DNA of 7,176 nt from Acidimicrobiaceae bacterium (lineage in GTDB: Bacteria > Actinomycetota > Acidimicrobiia > Acidimicrobiales > Palsa-688), in the NCBI GenBank assembly GCA_003156795.1, contig PMHU01000091.1, positions 12,979 to 20,154 of the forward strand. The letters are read 5' to 3'. Each line of letters starts with the position of its first letter. Position 1 is the first letter of the stretch. The notes beneath the pieces were generated by a model, which saw only the letters and a program-made list of their open reading frames with translations, was not told the DNA's origin and ran no database searches. The position numbers and the translations under genes were made by a program. Of this stretch, positions 6,495-7,176 are shown one piece after another.

Positions 6495-7091
6495 GAATCG
6501 CTTGGCATAGTCGAGTCGATACCGGAGGTCTCGGTTGCGGTCGCGGATGACCCGGGCCGGATTGCCGCCGACGAGGGTGTAGGGAGCCACGTCGGAGGGC
6601 ACCACCGATCCGGCCGCCACGACTGCTCCTTCACCGATCGTGACGCCGGGCAGGATCACCGCGTGGCTCGCGATCCAGGCGTAGGTTCCAACCACGACCG
6701 GGGCGCCGACCTCGTCGAAGTGGGGCGAATCAACATCGTGCTGACGGGTATAGATCGACACGTGGCTGCCGACGTTGACGTTCTCGCCAAACGTGATGCC
6801 TTCCCTGCCATCCAAGAAGCAGCTGTCACCGATTATGCAGTTCTCTCCGATCACGATTCCAGCCGGCGCATAGAACTCTGCTCGCCAATGGATGCTGCTG
6901 GTGCGGGGAAGCTTCACCCCGCTTCGGCGATAGAAGTAGTTGCGCATTGCGTGCGACGGGACGTGCCCGAGATCGGCGAGGAGCCGCAAGCGGAGGTCTC
7001 CCCAAACGTCGCGCCTCCAACGAACCATGCGTACGAGTGGTCGACCGAACGGCAGTACCTTCAGCGAACGCTTCCAGGACCCACTCGGCAT
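6489..7091 (-). CDS. Hexapeptide-repeat (left-handed beta-helix) O-acetyltransferase
   Basis: This is a 200-residue acyltransferase that probably transfers acetyl from acetyl-CoA to a sugar hydroxyl of the polysaccharide or its precursor. The left-handed beta-helix is seen from about 79 to 165 as [IV]-G-E-x repeats: IVIGENCIIGDSCF, ITFGENVNVGSHVSI, VVVGTYAWIASHAVI and VTIGEGAVVAAGSVV. The loop YTRQHDVDSPHF (114-125) carries H118, which corresponds to the catalytic His of the maltose/galactoside acetyltransferase group. The C-terminal signature VGGNPARVIRDR (173-184) is typical of WcaF/NodL-like enzymes. The first 60 residues are Arg-rich and lie outside the helix. ATG 7091 is used; internal ATGs at residues 22 and 49 are possible, and no strong Shine-Dalgarno precedes 7091. 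It faces the plus-strand operon convergently. Confidence 0.92.
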   Translation of the reverse strand: MPSGSWKRSLKVLPFGRPLVRMVRWRRDVWGDLRLRLLADLGHVPSHAMRNYFYRRSGVKLPRTSSIHWRAEFYAPAGIVIGENCIIGDSCFLDGREGITFGENVNVGSHVSIYTRQHDVDSPHFDEVGAPVVVGTYAWIASHAVILPGVTIGEGAVVAAGSVVPSDVAPYTLVGGNPARVIRDRNRDLRYRLDYAKRFV

Positions 7092-7114
7092 CGGGTCAGT
7101 ATCGCACCTGGTTA

Positions 7115-7127
7115 AGCCCTGAGGGCT
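7115..7127. other. Short hairpin upstream of the acetyltransferase
   Basis: AGCCC (7115-7119) and GGGCT (7123-7127) are perfect inverted arms around TGA. The stem extends by TTA/TAA if one A is bulged. It sits between the tentative upstream stop and the acetyltransferase start. No T-tract follows on the minus strand. It could be a weak terminator or leader structure, or chance in GC-rich DNA. Confidence 0.2.
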
Positions 7128-7176
7128 AAGGCTGGCTCGGCCGGGATGTTGCGAACCGGCCGTCGGCCCAGGTCGC
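7126..7176 (-). CDS. Possible C-terminal end of a further minus-strand gene
   Basis: On the minus strand an open frame enters from the right edge and stops at TAG (7128-7126), giving 16 residues ending ...GRFATSRPSQP. Most of its codons end in G or C, as in the neighbouring genes. It would end 34 nt before the acetyltransferase start, a spacing consistent with an operon. The fragment is too short to identify, and the other two minus-strand frames are also open over much of this stretch, so the call is tentative. Confidence 0.3.
   Translation of the reverse strand, partial: ATWADGRFATSRPSQP

Noticed and set aside
6663..7115. Plus-strand open frame of 150 codons opposite the acetyltransferase
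   Set aside because: It is the antisense shadow of well-defined hexapeptide repeats and has no recognisable motif.
1..7176. CRISPR arrays, tRNA or rRNA genes, insertion sequences, defence or toxin-antitoxin genes
   Set aside because: No regularly spaced repeats, RNA-gene landmarks, transposase motifs or defence domains were seen, and nearly all of the window is accounted for by glycan genes.

Overview
The window is a stretch of a cell-surface polysaccharide or glycoconjugate biosynthesis locus from a high-GC bacterium. Codons strongly prefer G or C in the third position, and most starts are GTG or TTG. Both fit an actinomycete or a related high-GC lineage, but the taxonomic guess is inference and no marker gene is present. 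I see no rRNA, tRNA, CRISPR array, transposase or phage gene.

Layout. Positions 3-143 hold the C-terminal end of a protein that resembles the tail of a GT-B glycosyltransferase. A tightly packed plus-strand run follows: a class I SAM-dependent methyltransferase (140-886), a WbsX/GH99-like protein (893-1981) and a GT4-family glycosyltransferase (about 1971-3026). A second, unrelated-looking class I methyltransferase lies on the minus strand (3019 to about 3837). It overlaps the GT4 gene tail to tail by 8 bp. Beyond it a roughly 110-bp divergent gap, or a head-to-head overlap if the longer start is used, leads to a plus-strand pair: a MOP-superfamily flippase (3947-5551) and a family-2-like (GT-A) glycosyltransferase (5544-6467). 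A hairpin spans the convergent junction with a minus-strand hexapeptide-repeat acetyltransferase (6489-7091). The last 50 bases may hold the end of another minus-strand gene.

How the parts fit. The glycosyltransferases would build a lipid-linked oligosaccharide on the cytoplasmic face of the membrane. The methyltransferases and the acetyltransferase would decorate its sugars, and the flippase would move the lipid-linked unit across the membrane. The WbsX protein is recurrent in such loci, but its biochemical role is poorly defined. No polymerase (Wzy), initiating phosphoglycosyltransferase or nucleotide-sugar synthesis gene lies in the window, so the locus must extend beyond it.

I did not find a clearly new system. 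The most notable points are the mix of two different methyltransferases with WbsX and an O-acetyltransferase, the antiparallel methyltransferase gene nested between plus-strand genes, and some start-site and junction details.
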